This document shows positions 25,345 through 37,329 of a stretch of 64,000 nucleotides of DNA, in pieces (the first letter of the stretch is position 1; every line of letters starts with the position of its first letter). A model generated the notes under the pieces. That model did no database searches. It saw only the letters and a list, made by a program, of their open reading frames with translations, and was not told the origin of the DNA. The DNA comes from Rhodeus uyekii (Eukaryota; Chordata; Actinopteri; Cypriniformes; Acheilognathidae). The position numbers were made by a program, and so were the translations under genes. The stretch covers positions 248,001-312,000 of the forward strand of contig JAWRVZ010000056.1 of assembly GCA_037043235.1 (NCBI GenBank), given 5' to 3'.

Positions 25345-25514
25345 CATGCTGACGCGTCCGGATTTCAGACGCGCTTTTATGCTCTTCCTCATGACGTCAC
25401 CGTCACGTGCCGGCAGGGACGCATTCACACGCGTTCGTCTCTCATTGGTTGCTCAGATCTTCACGTGACTGAAGCAAGGCTATTTCCCCTAGCGCTTTGA
25501 CGCAGCATCTCGTT
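25345..25514. repeat. DIRS copy 2 right inverted terminal repeat
   Basis: It is the inverse of 21028-21211, including CTCTTCCTCATGACGTCACC and CCCCTAGCGCTTTGACGCAG. It ends at GTT 25512-25514. Confidence 0.9.
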
Positions 25515-28430
25515 TTAACACCCATTTCAGGCAGATATATGGGGGAAGAAAAGTACAACAACTTCCCTTTCATGCTCACTTTAAAAAAGCCATACGGTTT
25601 TGTTGAGCTACACTGTTTCAGGGCAAATTCCCCAATCAATCCATTGATTTAATAATATCAAGTTCTTCTGCCATTTAACTAATATTCTAGTTTCCAGTAT
25701 GTTTTAAGAAGTACAGGTGAAAAGGAACCTACACTCTAAGATGGAATAGTCATGGTGTTTTTGATAAACTATAATATAATTTGTTTTGAGTCTTGTTAGT
25801 TGGTTTAGTCTTGTGAAACGGCACACAGCAGTCACGCTGTCTCTGCTGGTGGGAAGCAGCTCAAGGTTTCTCATCCTGGCTCATATCTAGGCAGCCATTT
25901 GCTTCCTGGCCTAAAGGCAGCCCTGCAGATGTTTACCGTCAGATAACTAAAGATTTATTTTAAATAATACAAAGAATAATAAAATAATATCAAAACCTGA
26001 GCCTCTCTAGTAAACGTACTTGCATTGGGTTGGGGGGAATTTCCATTATTAACACTTTACTGGAGGAAAAAGAAATTTTATATTGTTTGTTTTCTTTCTT
26101 TTCAACTGAAACTGATGAATTAACAAAAGAGTTGCATCATGTTTGCACTTATTTCAACACAAAGGCCTGCTAACATTTTTTTTCACTGCTGACTCACAAT
26201 CCAGTCTAAATACAACCAAAATAAGCTGTGTTTTGATTATTCATGTCATATTTGAGGTCAGTGTTTTTGGAAATTATTTTGGAACAGCAAACACACTTTA
26301 TGGCACTAAGTTCTTTTTTTAATGCCTCAATTAATTTTAAAATGCACAAATCACAATGAACAGAATGAAAACAAATAAATATTTTAACCCTTAAGGTGCA
26401 TATCTCTTTTAAAGATCATTCATACATTTTATTTAATTTCCTTTCAATTTATTGTTTACAAAAAATACTTTTGGTTAACCCCAAAATGAAAAGTACATTC
26501 ATTGTTAATGAAAGGCATTTCATTCATGAGAACAAGATTGCAATTTGTGCTTAAATTTGTGTGCACAAAATGACTTAAAATTTGCTTTTGATGAAAAGCA
26601 ACTGGATTTTTTCTGCATATCTACAAAATGTATTAATTTGTAAACTGTATTTTGCCATGAAATACTTTTCACATCACGTAATTCATTCAGTACACACAGT
26701 TAACTCTGGTTACACATGGTGCTACAAGTCTTTGCATTCATGCATCTAGACCTGTTAAGTCCAGACATAACATTTCACATTCAGTGTGTCTATTTTATTG
26801 AAGGGTGGCTGTATGGGAAAAACACACTTCAGATATTGTGAAAGGGTGCTTTGAAATAGAATGCTGATGATTTCTAACATCCTCTGCCTTTAAATATTCT
26901 CAAAATACATACTTGAGAAGAACATATTGATACATAAATGTGTGTGCACATACTCATGACCACGTGGAAAAGAATACAAGAGAGATTTCATAGGTTATTG
27001 GAATGTAAAAGGCTTTTGGATGATGTATTGATAATAACTCCTAGGGTGCAATTTGATGGATGCATTCATGCCAACATATTTCATCCATTTAAATCATATC
27101 TGCACTGTAACAATCCTTTGCAAATGACTCCCAGTGGTCACATTTAATCAGCCAATTTAAAGACCAGGGTGGAGAAGTTCCAGTTCAAGTGATAAATAAT
27201 TATTCCACCCTATAGTCCAATAAAATCAGTATTGCATGATGTAGTCTGTACAGAAGCAAGAAGCCATGCATGTTTTTCTCAAACCCAATTATAGCCGTTG
27301 TTTAGTTATGCACCCAAAGAAAAATGAAGCAGGTTACTTATATTTACATGGAGAAGAGGTTTATCACCGTTGATCTCTTAAAACATATGACCCAATTTAT
27401 ATGTAAACACCATCCCCAGGCCCACCGAATAATTGTACACATTATACTCTTTATGGTTCATCCAGATTTAATAATGGAAGTTCCTTTGAACAATAAATGC
27501 CTAAATGTACGACATAAACTGATTTATAATGTAATCTAAAAACGTAACGTGACATAATGTGCGGGGCCATTGCTGGCCCGAAGAGTGAAAAACTGCTGAC
27601 GCAAGTTCTCTTCATGTGGCAGACACCTCACGCAACTGCTGACACATTTTCTGTGATGAGTGCAGCTGGTGCACTGAATCACCGATTTTTTTGTCTATGT
27701 ACAAAGATCGCAACCTTAAAACCTCCCCCTACCAACACACCTCCTCCAGCCCAAACAAATATGCCTCTGTAATACCAGTGCATCCAATTCAAAGACATTT
27801 TTTATGCTGTGGATCAGCAAAACTGATGATGCCAGTTGTGAATTTGCACGAGAGTCTGGTTATGTTGCTGCTAGGGTCATGCTTATGTAACACATCACAC
27901 ATACAGGACAAATTACATGTCTATACATAAGTCTGCTGTTAAGGAGCGGTTCTTAAAGGGGGAACATTTTACACAGTTGTAGCAATGTATTGCCCACTTA
28001 CAATTGTCCCTTGCACTCATAATGTATGACTCTTAAAATTAAAAACATATTTACTCATTCAAATGCTGTTCTATTTTTCTTTTTTCTTTTCATGGATCAC
28101 AAAAGGGAATGAGCTTCATGGCTCTGAAGCTCTTGGACACAAGGACGACTAAAAGAAAAACAATGTGGCTCAGTTTAAATGGTTCATGTTGTAGTTGTGG
28201 GGTAGAAACCTTGTGTCGCCATATTCCATCACTGTTATTTTATTTTTTATTTTATTTGTAAATCATTACTATTGGTCTCTCGTTATGTCTGTCTGTATGT
28301 TTTGTAAATATTTAGTGAATGAAAAGCATTAAAAAGAGTTTGTGACTAAACCCCATAACTCCATTCCATCCTCTTGCTGTCAGTAAAACCTCATAGGACC
28401 ACATGCCTCTATTATGAATGAAGTGGAGCA
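25515..28430. other. AT-rich unique sequence
   Basis: No recognisable transposon or gene. Short frames (for example 27324-27539 and 27557-27772) lack motifs. Confidence 0.4.
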
Positions 28431-28431
28431 C

Positions 28432-28433
<2 letters not shown>

Positions 28434-28491
<58 letters not shown>
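28434..28491. repeat. (TG)n microsatellite
   Basis: An uninterrupted TG dinucleotide run of nearly 60 bp. Confidence 0.97.
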
Positions 28492-30295
28492 ATAGAAATT
28501 ATTGGTTTAAACTCATTATACAACATTATAAGTGAACCTTAAAGAACATGTATATTACAAAAAATAAATGCTCTAAATAAATGTGCCGAAGGTGTAAATG
28601 TAAATTTAATGCTGTTTACATGCATGCCTCCAGGAAAAACATCAAATGTGCTGGTTCTTTAAATGAGAAGAGGCTTTATTTAGTTATTCAGCCAACAAAA
28701 CCCAGTGCAAGCTGCATCAGAGACCAATGGAGCAGCTGGAAAAATAACACAGTGCCATCTATTGATCTGCTTTGGCAGTTAAAAAGCTCTGGAAATCAAG
28801 ATTACAAAAAATCCCTTTGCTCTACTAAATAATATACATAAGTGGGATATAAAGGCATTTCTGTAAACCTCTATGGTATTTCCTTTTCTCATTGTTTGAC
28901 AAGTATGTCTTGTGATAGGTTATGAATGTCTAAAAATAGGGAAACTGATAATAATACAAAACAAACTATGTTTATGAGATTGTCTCGTGAGGTTTATGTC
29001 ATGCCTGGAAGCAGGCATCACAATATGCACATGTACAAAATATACAGAAACAGATAAACACACAGGCAAGTTATGTGTCATATTTAATATGAAATATTGG
29101 ATTATTTCTCCTTGTTCTCTTTTATTTGTTTCAAGCCACGTTAATTTTATTTAAAATAGTTTGAAATATTTTAGAGCTGAGCATAATTGTGAAAAGACTT
29201 GATATAGTTGATGTACATACCTTTTCCACTATACTTTTATTTTATTATGTGAAATACCTTAAGTTTATTTTAATATTGTTTGAAGAGTTCAGTTCATCAC
29301 ACTTGTTACTAAACACATAAACAATAATTGATGAGAAATGGTCTGCATTATATGTGCATATTGTCTCCAGTTATTGGAAAACCACTTTAAAAACCATTTA
29401 ATCTGCATCACATGAGGACCTAAAAATAACATACCGAAAGGGCTTTGGATGAAAACTGGAATTCATTAAAAAATTCAAATAAATAAACCATATGCAAAGT
29501 ACATCACAATTGAAGTATATTACAATGTATGCTATTCCAGACTTAATTCGACTCATTACAGTGTTCATTTGTTTGTGATATTGCTTTCTTCATGCTGCTG
29601 TGCATCTGACATAATACCTTTATGTGATTGTGGGGGTGCTTGCTTTAAATGAATATCACATAATGACTTTATGTGATTATCTTTCAGCAGTATAATAATC
29701 TTGCTCAATGTTACGCAATTTCAGAAAGCATTCACATCTGTGAATAGTATTGTGTGATTTGAGAGTAGCTGCTACAATATAGCGTTTCTGACTGTTATGA
29801 ATCATTATTGTTTCTCAGCTAACTGCTTAAAAGATCTTTGCTTTCTTTATCCTGTAGAAAGAAAATGTTCCACAGGGTTTATTGAAACTATTGCACTTCT
29901 ATTGTTTATTTCCGTATTCTTTGATCAAGCAGCCCTGTGAGAGCAGGGGACATGTTGTTAACCTTGTGATACGGATTTGAGATACTAAACCTCAAACAAC
30001 CTGTGAACGTCTCTATCAGAGGAGTTTACATTTGATGACTGTTTTTGACATTTCAAATTAGGGGACACTAATCAACAGCCAGCTCTCATTTGGAATTGAA
30101 TAGTTTCAATAAAATTTCTACTAATACAATAAGATAATGCTGGTGACCAAAAGTTACTATGTTCCTATACTGCCTCATACCTAAAAAAAAAAAAAAATAT
30201 TGTAAAACTGGTTTAGCTGTTTTTTAAACTGTGGTAAACCTACAGAGCCTCTAAAGGGACATAATGACTGAAAAATATGACTTGGTAGTCATCAC
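28492..30295. other. AT-rich unique sequence
   Basis: I see nothing beyond short A/T tracts. The frame at 28581-28832 has no recognised domain. Confidence 0.4.
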
Positions 30296-30422
30296 TGTTC
30301 CCCCGAGAATCTTTGACTTCACTCACAGACCCTTTGTGTTCCCTCGCATAAACCTTTGTATTTGCTTGCAAACCTTTTGGGTTTTTTATGAGTGAACACA
30401 AAGTTTCTCGGTGGGAATACTG
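30296..30422. repeat. Degenerate minisatellite with inverted ends
   Basis: A roughly 21-bp unit of the form CCTTTGTGTTCCCTCGCATA recurs four to five times with divergence (30307-30400). The outer ends are inverted: GTTCCCCCGAGAA on the left and TTTCTCGGTGGGAAT on the right. It may be the remnant of a foldback element. Confidence 0.5.
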
Positions 30423-31708
30423 ATTGCAAGAGAACGCAAAAGCATTGACAAATAACTTTTCCTCCCATTTAATATTTTTGGAAGGAAGGAAGTTAAATTC
30501 AAGGTAATGTGTGTTAAATTTAGTTAAATAAAAGGAGCTAAAGCAACAGAAATAAACATTTTGTCACAACATAAATTCATTGCATGCAAACAATATAAAT
30601 CTGTAAAATTCAGAGCCAGACCAACATAAATGCATTGGAAATTAATAGCTTTTATTTTAATCCTGTTTGATTTAAAAAAATCCTTTCATACAAATTATTT
30701 TGCAAAGCTAATTTAGCTGTGTTACTCAATTTTTTTCTTTGTCTCTCACTGACATTGACAAGTTTATCAACAGCTAAAATCTGTTGCTATTTTTAGCTTT
30801 ATTATGAAAGTATTTAAAGGCATTTAACTGATGCTTTAATCCAGAATGAATTACAAAAAGGGTGTGAGACTGCAATGTTGAACAAATTTAAACATTCGAC
30901 CACACATAATAATGCCTGAGAATCTCCTTTAGGGGAGCAGTAATTTTTCAAATGACTACAAACTCATTCTGCGGATCCTTCACAACTGTATTGGAAAAAA
31001 CTAGAGGTTGTCAAGGTTGAAAGAGAAAGAAAAATCAGTTATGTTGGAGCGTGTGGTAGTCAAGCCTATCGGTGAGGAATATTGATTGGATCAGTCAGTG
31101 TGGACGGGATGGAGATGAAGCGAGAACATTGGGCTTCTGCTGAGGGGATTCTAAAGGATGAGTCAAAAGCTCCACAGGAGGATGAGCAAAGTGGCGGCAC
31201 CACTGGACCTGCCAATGGGAAATGAAAAACTCTTCTTGCTTCTGTCCAACAGCGGAAAAAAAGAAAAAGGGGATAAAGAATGGGAGGAAAAGAGAGAAAG
31301 CGAGAAAAAGACAGCAAAATGGAGAGAAAATAGCTCTGGTGCACACCCTACTATGCTCCCTAGTGTCTATGGTTGCACCTTAACTAAGAGGTAACACATC
31401 TAATCCTCTGTTATTTTATGGTATATTTCATCTAAATAATTACATAAACAGTTAGCTATTCATTAATAAAAGACAGGATTTTATGAGACTATGAGGGTGA
31501 ACCTTGATTAATAAATGCTAAAGTATTTTCATTGTTAGTTGTTAAAGTAGTTCAAACATAACTATATTGATTAACAATTCTATATATTATAATACATAGT
31601 TCCAATTTTTATATGTAATTATAAAATATAAATTTACAAATTTGCTTTTGCAATTTATTTTAAGTGGTTTTGGAAGGATTTTTAAAGTTTGAGTTTTTGA
31701 GAGATTAT
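30423..31708. other. AT-rich unique sequence with a purine-rich block
   Basis: 31240-31330 is A/G-rich on the plus strand. The opposite-strand frames 31066-31394 overlap each other, are Ser/Phe- or Lys/Glu-rich because of this composition, and are not called as genes. Confidence 0.35.
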
Positions 31709-32087
31709 TGTTACTCTAATGGAGAGAGATGCTTTGCTGGTGTGCCATGCGGAGAAACGCGGAGGAAGCAGCTGGTTTAAACTTAAACTCTCTTTAGTGC
31801 AACAAACGAAAACAAAACACTTTGAATAAGAACAAAAGAAACGGCACTCATGTGCAAAAACTTGGAGAACACGGAAAGGGCATCCACACACACGGAGACA
31901 TCGACATCCATTTAACAGTGGCAATATTCGACAAGGACAAGGGAAACACGAGAGGGATTTATACAAGTGGAAATGGGAAGCAGCTGACACGACTAACAGG
32001 GTAATTGATTAACACAACAGGTGAGAGAAGGACATGGGAGATACACAGAAGGGACCCCGATGTGAAAGACATGACGAGACTGTGACA
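31709..32087 (-). mobile_element. Solo LTR, Gypsy type (379 bp)
   Basis: In minus orientation it begins TGTCACAGTCTCGTC and ends AGAGTAACA, so it has TG...CA ends. Flanking 5-mers are ATTAT (31704-31708) and GTTAT (32088-32092), a 4/5 match consistent with an aged 5-bp target duplication. The internal plan (CTTGTATAAATCCCTC, then CTTTGTT-type words and CTCCGCGTTTCTCC near the end) parallels the LTR at 35780. No internal retrotransposon sequence is attached. Confidence 0.75.
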
Positions 32088-32269
32088 GTTATAAGTGGAG
32101 AACGCTGCCATCCAGCATTTCCTGGCCATGGGTCTTGAACCCCTGTGTTGTGCTGAATTCGGACCCCTGCCAGATAATTACCCTCTAGTACAGGTAGGTA
32201 TAGCATTAGGGGTCAGGGTGTAATTAGGATTAGGTTTGGAGTTAAAATTAGAATTGTCCCGGTAATAAA

Positions 32270-34012
32270 CTGTTCAGTTTATGAATTTATTCTGGTGGTG
32301 GGAAAGGCCACGAATGAATAGTGCTGTTTTTAATAGTATAAAGAAAGTGAATAGTGTGGTTCAGAGTGGAGTAATAAAGTTAGATATTTTTACTCTGGTA
32401 ATGCATTTGCTACACACAATTACAATTATTGGTAGAATAATCAAGGCATGGATAAATTGTATCTCAGATGAAAACGATTCCTTTAGGCTTTAAATCTCTT
32501 TTACTGAAACATATAGATGACAGTGTCACAAGATTTTGAAAAGTGAAACAGATGAGATAAGTATGGTAATTTAAATTTAAGATTGACTGATTTGATTAAG
32601 TTGTTTTTGCACAATCTGATACAATGAGATGTTTTAGATGTGGACAAAGATATGTTTGTCCAGAGAGGACTGATGGTGCTAATGTTGCAATTGCTGAAGA
32701 TGGTGGTGGAGGTGTAATGGGAGAGCATGTACTGTAAAAGATAATGGGACAGATGGTGAATTAGTGAGTGATGAAGAGGATTTTAAAACTACTTGGGTAG
32801 AGAGAAAAATATGGAAAGAGTCAGGAATAGTTGGGTTAGTTAAAAATGGTGACAGTAAACACTGCACACTGGATAATTAAGATAGTTAGGAAACGGAAAG
32901 CAAAACCAGAGGAGTGACTTTTTGCAAAAGCATTTGACAATTGAACATCAATATCTGTGGAAATTAATTGAGTGTCTTAACAGAACATTGAAAGAATGCT
33001 GAAAGTCAATGGTGGTTAATGCTACACATTTAATATTAGTAGAGGTATAAGACAAGGTGTACTCTCTCAGGAATGATATAGTTCCTAGCTATCGAACCAA
33101 TGTTACTTAAATTAAGAGGCAATTTATCATTTTTTTAAAGAAATAATTTCAGGGTTTATCATTGTATTGTACTGAGGTACAGCAACAGGTGTGGGCATAT
33201 GCCTCTTATGCTATGATAATAGTCATTAGCCAACAGAATTTGAAAACTAGGGTAAACACTTTGGTGTAATTTAATCTGCTAGAGTAAATTGGGAGAGGAG
33301 TGATGCTCTGGCAAAAGAAAAATGGGACGTGGGAAACAGAAAGTTACCTGAAAAAAAGATATGGAAAAAGGAAATTGGTGAAAAGAGGGCAGACTTTAAA
33401 AAATTTCAATGGATCCATCCACACATCTTTTCAAGGAAGAGTGCTAGCAATTAATAATTTAATAGCACCAACATTGTGATTTTAATTTTAGATTTACCTG
33501 TTGGCCTTTTGCCAAAATTGCAGGTGATTTTAGTAGATTTTTCCTTGGACAAACTACTCTTGATACCTCAAAGTGTTCTTTATTTGCCGAAAGAGGAGGA
33601 TTGACAGGGATTGCAAGTAGACTTGTAAAGTTGCAAGTTTCACCTTCAATTTGTTCAAAGGGTCTGCAGATCCGGTATGGTGCCAATGGATAAAACAATT
33701 TTATACAGAGTCGAAGGTCTTGGTATGGATGCTGCACTTTTTTTAATAGACCACAAGAACATTTGTCTGAATAGAGTCCCATCTTTGTACCAAGTTTGGA
33801 GACAGTTTATTATTCATAGACTGAAAAAAAACAGACTCTTTGTTCTGGTTCCTTGAAGGAGTAAGGCTGGATGTCACAGAGCAGAGCATGATCGGTCTCA
33901 CTCAGATAGACTTAATCTTAACCGTTTCATTGAAGCATAGTTGATGTAGACCGGCCTAAATTGAATGATATAAATGCAGTTGCTACTTTGATGGGACAGT
34001 TCAACTCGTCAC
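32270..34012 (+). pseudogene. Tx1/L1-type LINE remnant
   Basis: The scattered readable words fit a fish LINE of the Tx1 group. NSVVQSGVIKLDIFT near 32350 looks like ORF1. MRCFRCGQ...CPER-like sequence near 32625-32670 looks like its zinc knuckle. NISRGIRQGV near 33030 is the RT segment before the catalytic box. FFLGQTTLDTSKCSLFAERG-like text follows near 33540, and a C-terminal segment near 33797-34012. I see no intact frame longer than about 70 codons and large deletions between the parts. The assignment rests on motif memory, not on a search. Confidence 0.6.
33797..34012 (+). repeat. Direct repeat copy A (LINE 3' segment, ~216 bp)
   Basis: From GGAGACAGTTTATTATTCATAG to CAGTTCAACTCGTCACACTG, this segment is repeated with modest divergence at 35383-35597. 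Shared words include TAAGGCTGGATGTCACAGAG and ATCGGTCTCACTCAGATAGA. Confidence 0.85.
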
Positions 34013-34099
34013 ACTGTATTAAATACTGTACAAGTATTAAACTTACACTAGGTGAGGGAAAAACAGTAAGGAGGGTGGTGTATAAACCACCACTGACAA

Positions 34100-35382
34100 A
34101 TGTGTTGGTGATTTATAGTATCATTGGTATGCCAGCCTAAAGAGGTGCGTTTTCAAACAGTATTGAAAAATAGGGAGAGAGTCACAATTATGAATATCTT
34201 GAGAAAGCAAGTTCCACAACTGTGGAGCAGCATAGCTAAAAGCTTGAAATCCCATGGAAACAAAACGTATGCAAGGAGTAACTAAAGGGTTTACAGATGA
34301 GGATCTAAAGGGAGTATGTGTTGTGTGTGCTCTAGAGGGAGTATGTGTTGAAAGCAGATCAGCTAGATATGATGGAGCCAGGTTATGCAAAGTCTTGTAA
34401 ATGAGAAGCAGGATTTTTAAATTCAATATGTTGTTTCACATGAAGCCAATGCAGTTGTTGAAGAACAGGATATATATATGTTCCAGTTTATGTGTTCTAG
34501 TAATTAGTCATGCAGCTGAGTTCTGCACTAACTGTAACTTGTGTAGAAGTTTATGTGGAAGACCATATAAGTGAGCATTGCAATAATCAATACGTGAAGT
34601 GACTAGAGCATGAACCAGGGCGGCAGTGCTCCTTGATAAGAGGGAAAAACGTGATGTTACGTATGTGATAAGTGTAACACTTGGTCCTGTCTGTCTCTGT
34701 CTTCTTTGTCGCTTCCTGTCTCTCAGGTCTTTTTTGTCACTTCCTGTCAGTCGTGTCATTGTTTAATTTGCTGCACCTGTCGTGTGAGCACTTACTCGTT
34801 AAATCTTCCCAGGTGTTCCTCATTTCCTTTAGAATATATACCCGTGTGCGTGCGTGCCATGAACCATGTTTCTTCAAAAAAAAATCCTAGTGGAAGTAAA
34901 TAGATGACAAATAAAAAAGGGCCCAGAACTGATCCCTGTGGGACACATGTGGTGATAGGTGCCGATTTGGATCTAAACTGGCCTAGTGGGACAAATTGGG
35001 TACAACCAGTGAGATAAGAGGTAAACCAAGCTAAAGAACAACCTACAAAGACAATGGACTGCAGTCTGTCTAACAGAATTTCATGAGAGATAGTGTCGAA
35101 CGTTGAAGTCAAATCAAGAAGAATTAATATAGATAAGAGTCCAGCCGTTACCAATAGTTATTTAGAAATTTTGACAAGGGCAGTCTCAGTACTGTGACGG
35201 GAACAAAAACCTGATTGAAATTGTTCATATAAGTTGATAACTGAAAGGTGATTGTGTACCTGAGGTGTGACAACCTTTTCCAGAATTTCAGATAGGAATG
35301 TCAAATTGGAGATTGCCTGGAAGTTATCAAAATTATTTGGGTCCACACTTGGCTTCTTGAGTACAGGAGTTAATAGTACACT
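34100..35382 (-). mobile_element. L2-type LINE, RT region with foreign insert
   Basis: The minus strand encodes the L2 reverse transcriptase in pieces. A fingers segment (35346-35158) contains FQSGFCSRHSTETALVK. A palm entry (35154-34890) contains ILLDLTSTFDTISHEILLDR, where F-D carries the first catalytic Asp, and VPQGSVLGPFLFVIYLLPLG. A later part (34660-34508) contains VTSRIDYCNAHLYGLP. The C-terminus (34426-34121) ends in LKTHLFRLAYQ. The segment with the FADD/YADD box is missing and is replaced by LTR-like DNA at about 34672-34888. It is a dead copy. Confidence 0.85.
34672..34888 (+). mobile_element. LTR-like insert inside the L2 element
   Basis: It begins TGTAACACTTGGTCCTGTCT and has the CTTCCTGTC, CACCTGTCGTG and ATATATACCCGTG words seen in the solo LTRs of this window. 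It interrupts L2 coding sequence between the palm and thumb parts. L2 bases are missing at the junction, so insertion was accompanied or followed by deletion. I found no target duplication. Confidence 0.45.
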
Positions 35383-35700
35383 GGAGACAGTTTATTTTTC
35401 ATAGACAGACTCTTGTTCTGGTTGCTTGAACGTGTAAGGCTGGATGTCACAGAGGAGAGTATAATCGGTCTCACTCAGATAGAGTGCACCTCCAGAACTG
35501 TTAAATTGAAGCATATAGTTGATGTAGCCGGGCCTAAATTGAATTCTATAAATGCAGTGGCTACTTTTACTGGGACAGTTCAACTCGTCACACTGCAAAA
35601 CAATGTTTACCTAATAAAGCAGGACAATTTTGATACTTGTTTGGAAAGACATCTGGAAAATGTGAATGGCAACTTAAAACTTTAACTAATTAGGTAGTTC
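35383..35700 (+). repeat. Direct repeat copy B and LINE 3' remainder
   Basis: 35383-35597 matches copy A at 33797-34012. It continues with about 100 bp of LINE-like 3' sequence not found after copy A. The frame 35413-35685 contains IIGLTQIECTSRTVKLKHIV, matching the style of the Tx1 C-terminal region. Confidence 0.75.
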
Positions 35701-35779
35701 AGTAGTTTTTTATAACAGTACTAAGGTGTGTATATGAAAGCAATTTATTGAATGGATTAAAAAAAACTATTATACAAGC

Positions 35780-36023
35780 TGTCACAGTCCTGCCGTGTCT
35801 CCAGTCCCTTATGTGTACTTCCGGTGTCATTTCCTTCACCTCTCACATCAGCTACTCCCCTTGTTAGTCTCGTAACCTGTTCCTCATTATCCTCTTGTAT
35901 ATAAACCCTCATGTTTTTCCATGTTTTAAATATTTAAAGTCTTTGGTTTTGTTTGAATAAAGAGAGTTTCTGTTCATCCTGCATCTCCGCGTCTTCCTCA
36001 ACGCACACTGAATAATGATAAAA
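35780..36023 (+). mobile_element. Solo LTR, Gypsy type (~244 bp)
   Basis: It starts TGTCACAGTCCTGCCGTG. CTTGTATATAAACCCTC is TATA-like, and TTTGAATAAAGAGAG holds an AATAAA polyadenylation signal. It is flanked by CAAGC at 35775-35779 and 36024-36028, a perfect 5-bp target duplication. The 3' end is degenerate (ATAAAA where CA is expected). Confidence 0.75.
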
Positions 36024-36028
36024 CAAGC

Positions 36029-37329
36029 TGAAACCAAGAATGAAACACTCTTGGTGCAAAGACGGTAAGACAGCTTTTGTGTTCATCATCAACTTCATTA
36101 GAGATACCCTGCTGAGCCATGATGTTTCCTTTTACAATGGCCAAAAGACTGGAAAAATACTCTTCTGTATCTAATCTACAGGGCTTGAAAAGCTCTGGGA
36201 ATTTGTTAAAGCAATAAAGGGAAGCTAAGAACAGGAAAGGATTTTGTTGTTAGGGAAAATTAAAGGTATGCGGACCATCATGTTCAAAGAACCACACAGA
36301 GAAAACTCCTGTTAGTAGACATCTCATTACACTATTCAGAGGGGATTATTTGTGCTACTCTAAACTGGTCACCAAGGAGACACTCGAGCAGAAAATGGTG
36401 CACTGATTTATGCCTGATGCGTGGTGCCTTTAACAACCAAAGCTGAAGAGTAAAAGAACATTATCGTAATGCCTCAGATGACACCTGAAAAAGTAATCAT
36501 ATAGCAATCAAATAAGTTCTAATGAGTTTAGACTGAATATATAATAGTGGAGAAGGATCAAACTAATTATACTGAAATAATGAAAATCTCTTTCAAAGAA
36601 CAGCTTGTAAAAGATACGGACCATAAAACATCTGTGACATACTTACCTGGTAACAACCATCACTCATTTTGGCATAAACCACTTATACATTATGTGGTGT
36701 TGAGCCTAAAAAAATGAGAAACCTTTAAGGAGATCATATTGACTATATTTTTATTTGAAGTCATTATTTCCCTCGTTACCACGCATTAGGTGTCGTTCTA
36801 AAGAGATTAAAATAAAGAGTATTAAGTTAAGACTCGCATAAAATGCGGCAGTTAAAAGATTGTAATCTAAATGAATTCATTCACCAAAAAGGCAAAGTTA
36901 CACTCATTATCTCATTCTAGTTCTGAATTTTCTCATTTGCATTTATGGCATGTTAGATATATATATAGGCTGTCAAAAGGTTAGTCCACAGAATGATGAC
37001 CCTATTCGATGACCCTATTTATGGAAATATTACAGCTCTCACATCTTTCATCAAAAAGAAGGATTTATTAAAGTGTAGGTTTACGATGTATGTCCACGTT
37101 AGGAGGAAAAGGTTCCTGCCACTGTATTAGTTATAGTTTGCATGTTAGCAGTATTATCTGCTTTGAGTGATACTGTGTTGAGACAGATGGAGTACACGTT
37201 TCCTAAATACATAGCAAACTGAGGAACTAACCTGACTAATTAACAAGCCACACCCAGTACAAACAGTACTAACTTAATCAGTAACCAGAAGACAGAAGGG
37301 ATAGAGGACAGGGGAAAACTGAACTGATT
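36029..37329. other. AT-rich unique sequence
   Basis: No feature was recognised in this stretch. Confidence 0.35.

Larger units (their letters stand above)
21025..25514 (+). mobile_element. DIRS-type tyrosine-recombinase retrotransposon, copy 2 (both ends present)
   Basis: About 4.49 kb. The left terminal repeat (21028-21211) is matched in inverse orientation at about 25345-25510. The sequence immediately inside the right repeat (25203-25320) is complementary to both outer edges, which defines a DIRS internal complementary region. GTT occurs at both extreme ends (21025-21027 and 25512-25514), in line with the 3-bp end identity of DIRS-like elements. Gag, reverse transcriptase and recombinase pieces are in the right order but broken. 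RNase H is missing. There is no ordinary target duplication, as expected for recombinase-mediated insertion. Confidence 0.93.

Noticed and set aside
31066..31394. Frames of 78-92 codons on both strands
   Set aside because: Compositional artefact of a purine-rich block; no motif and mutual overlap.
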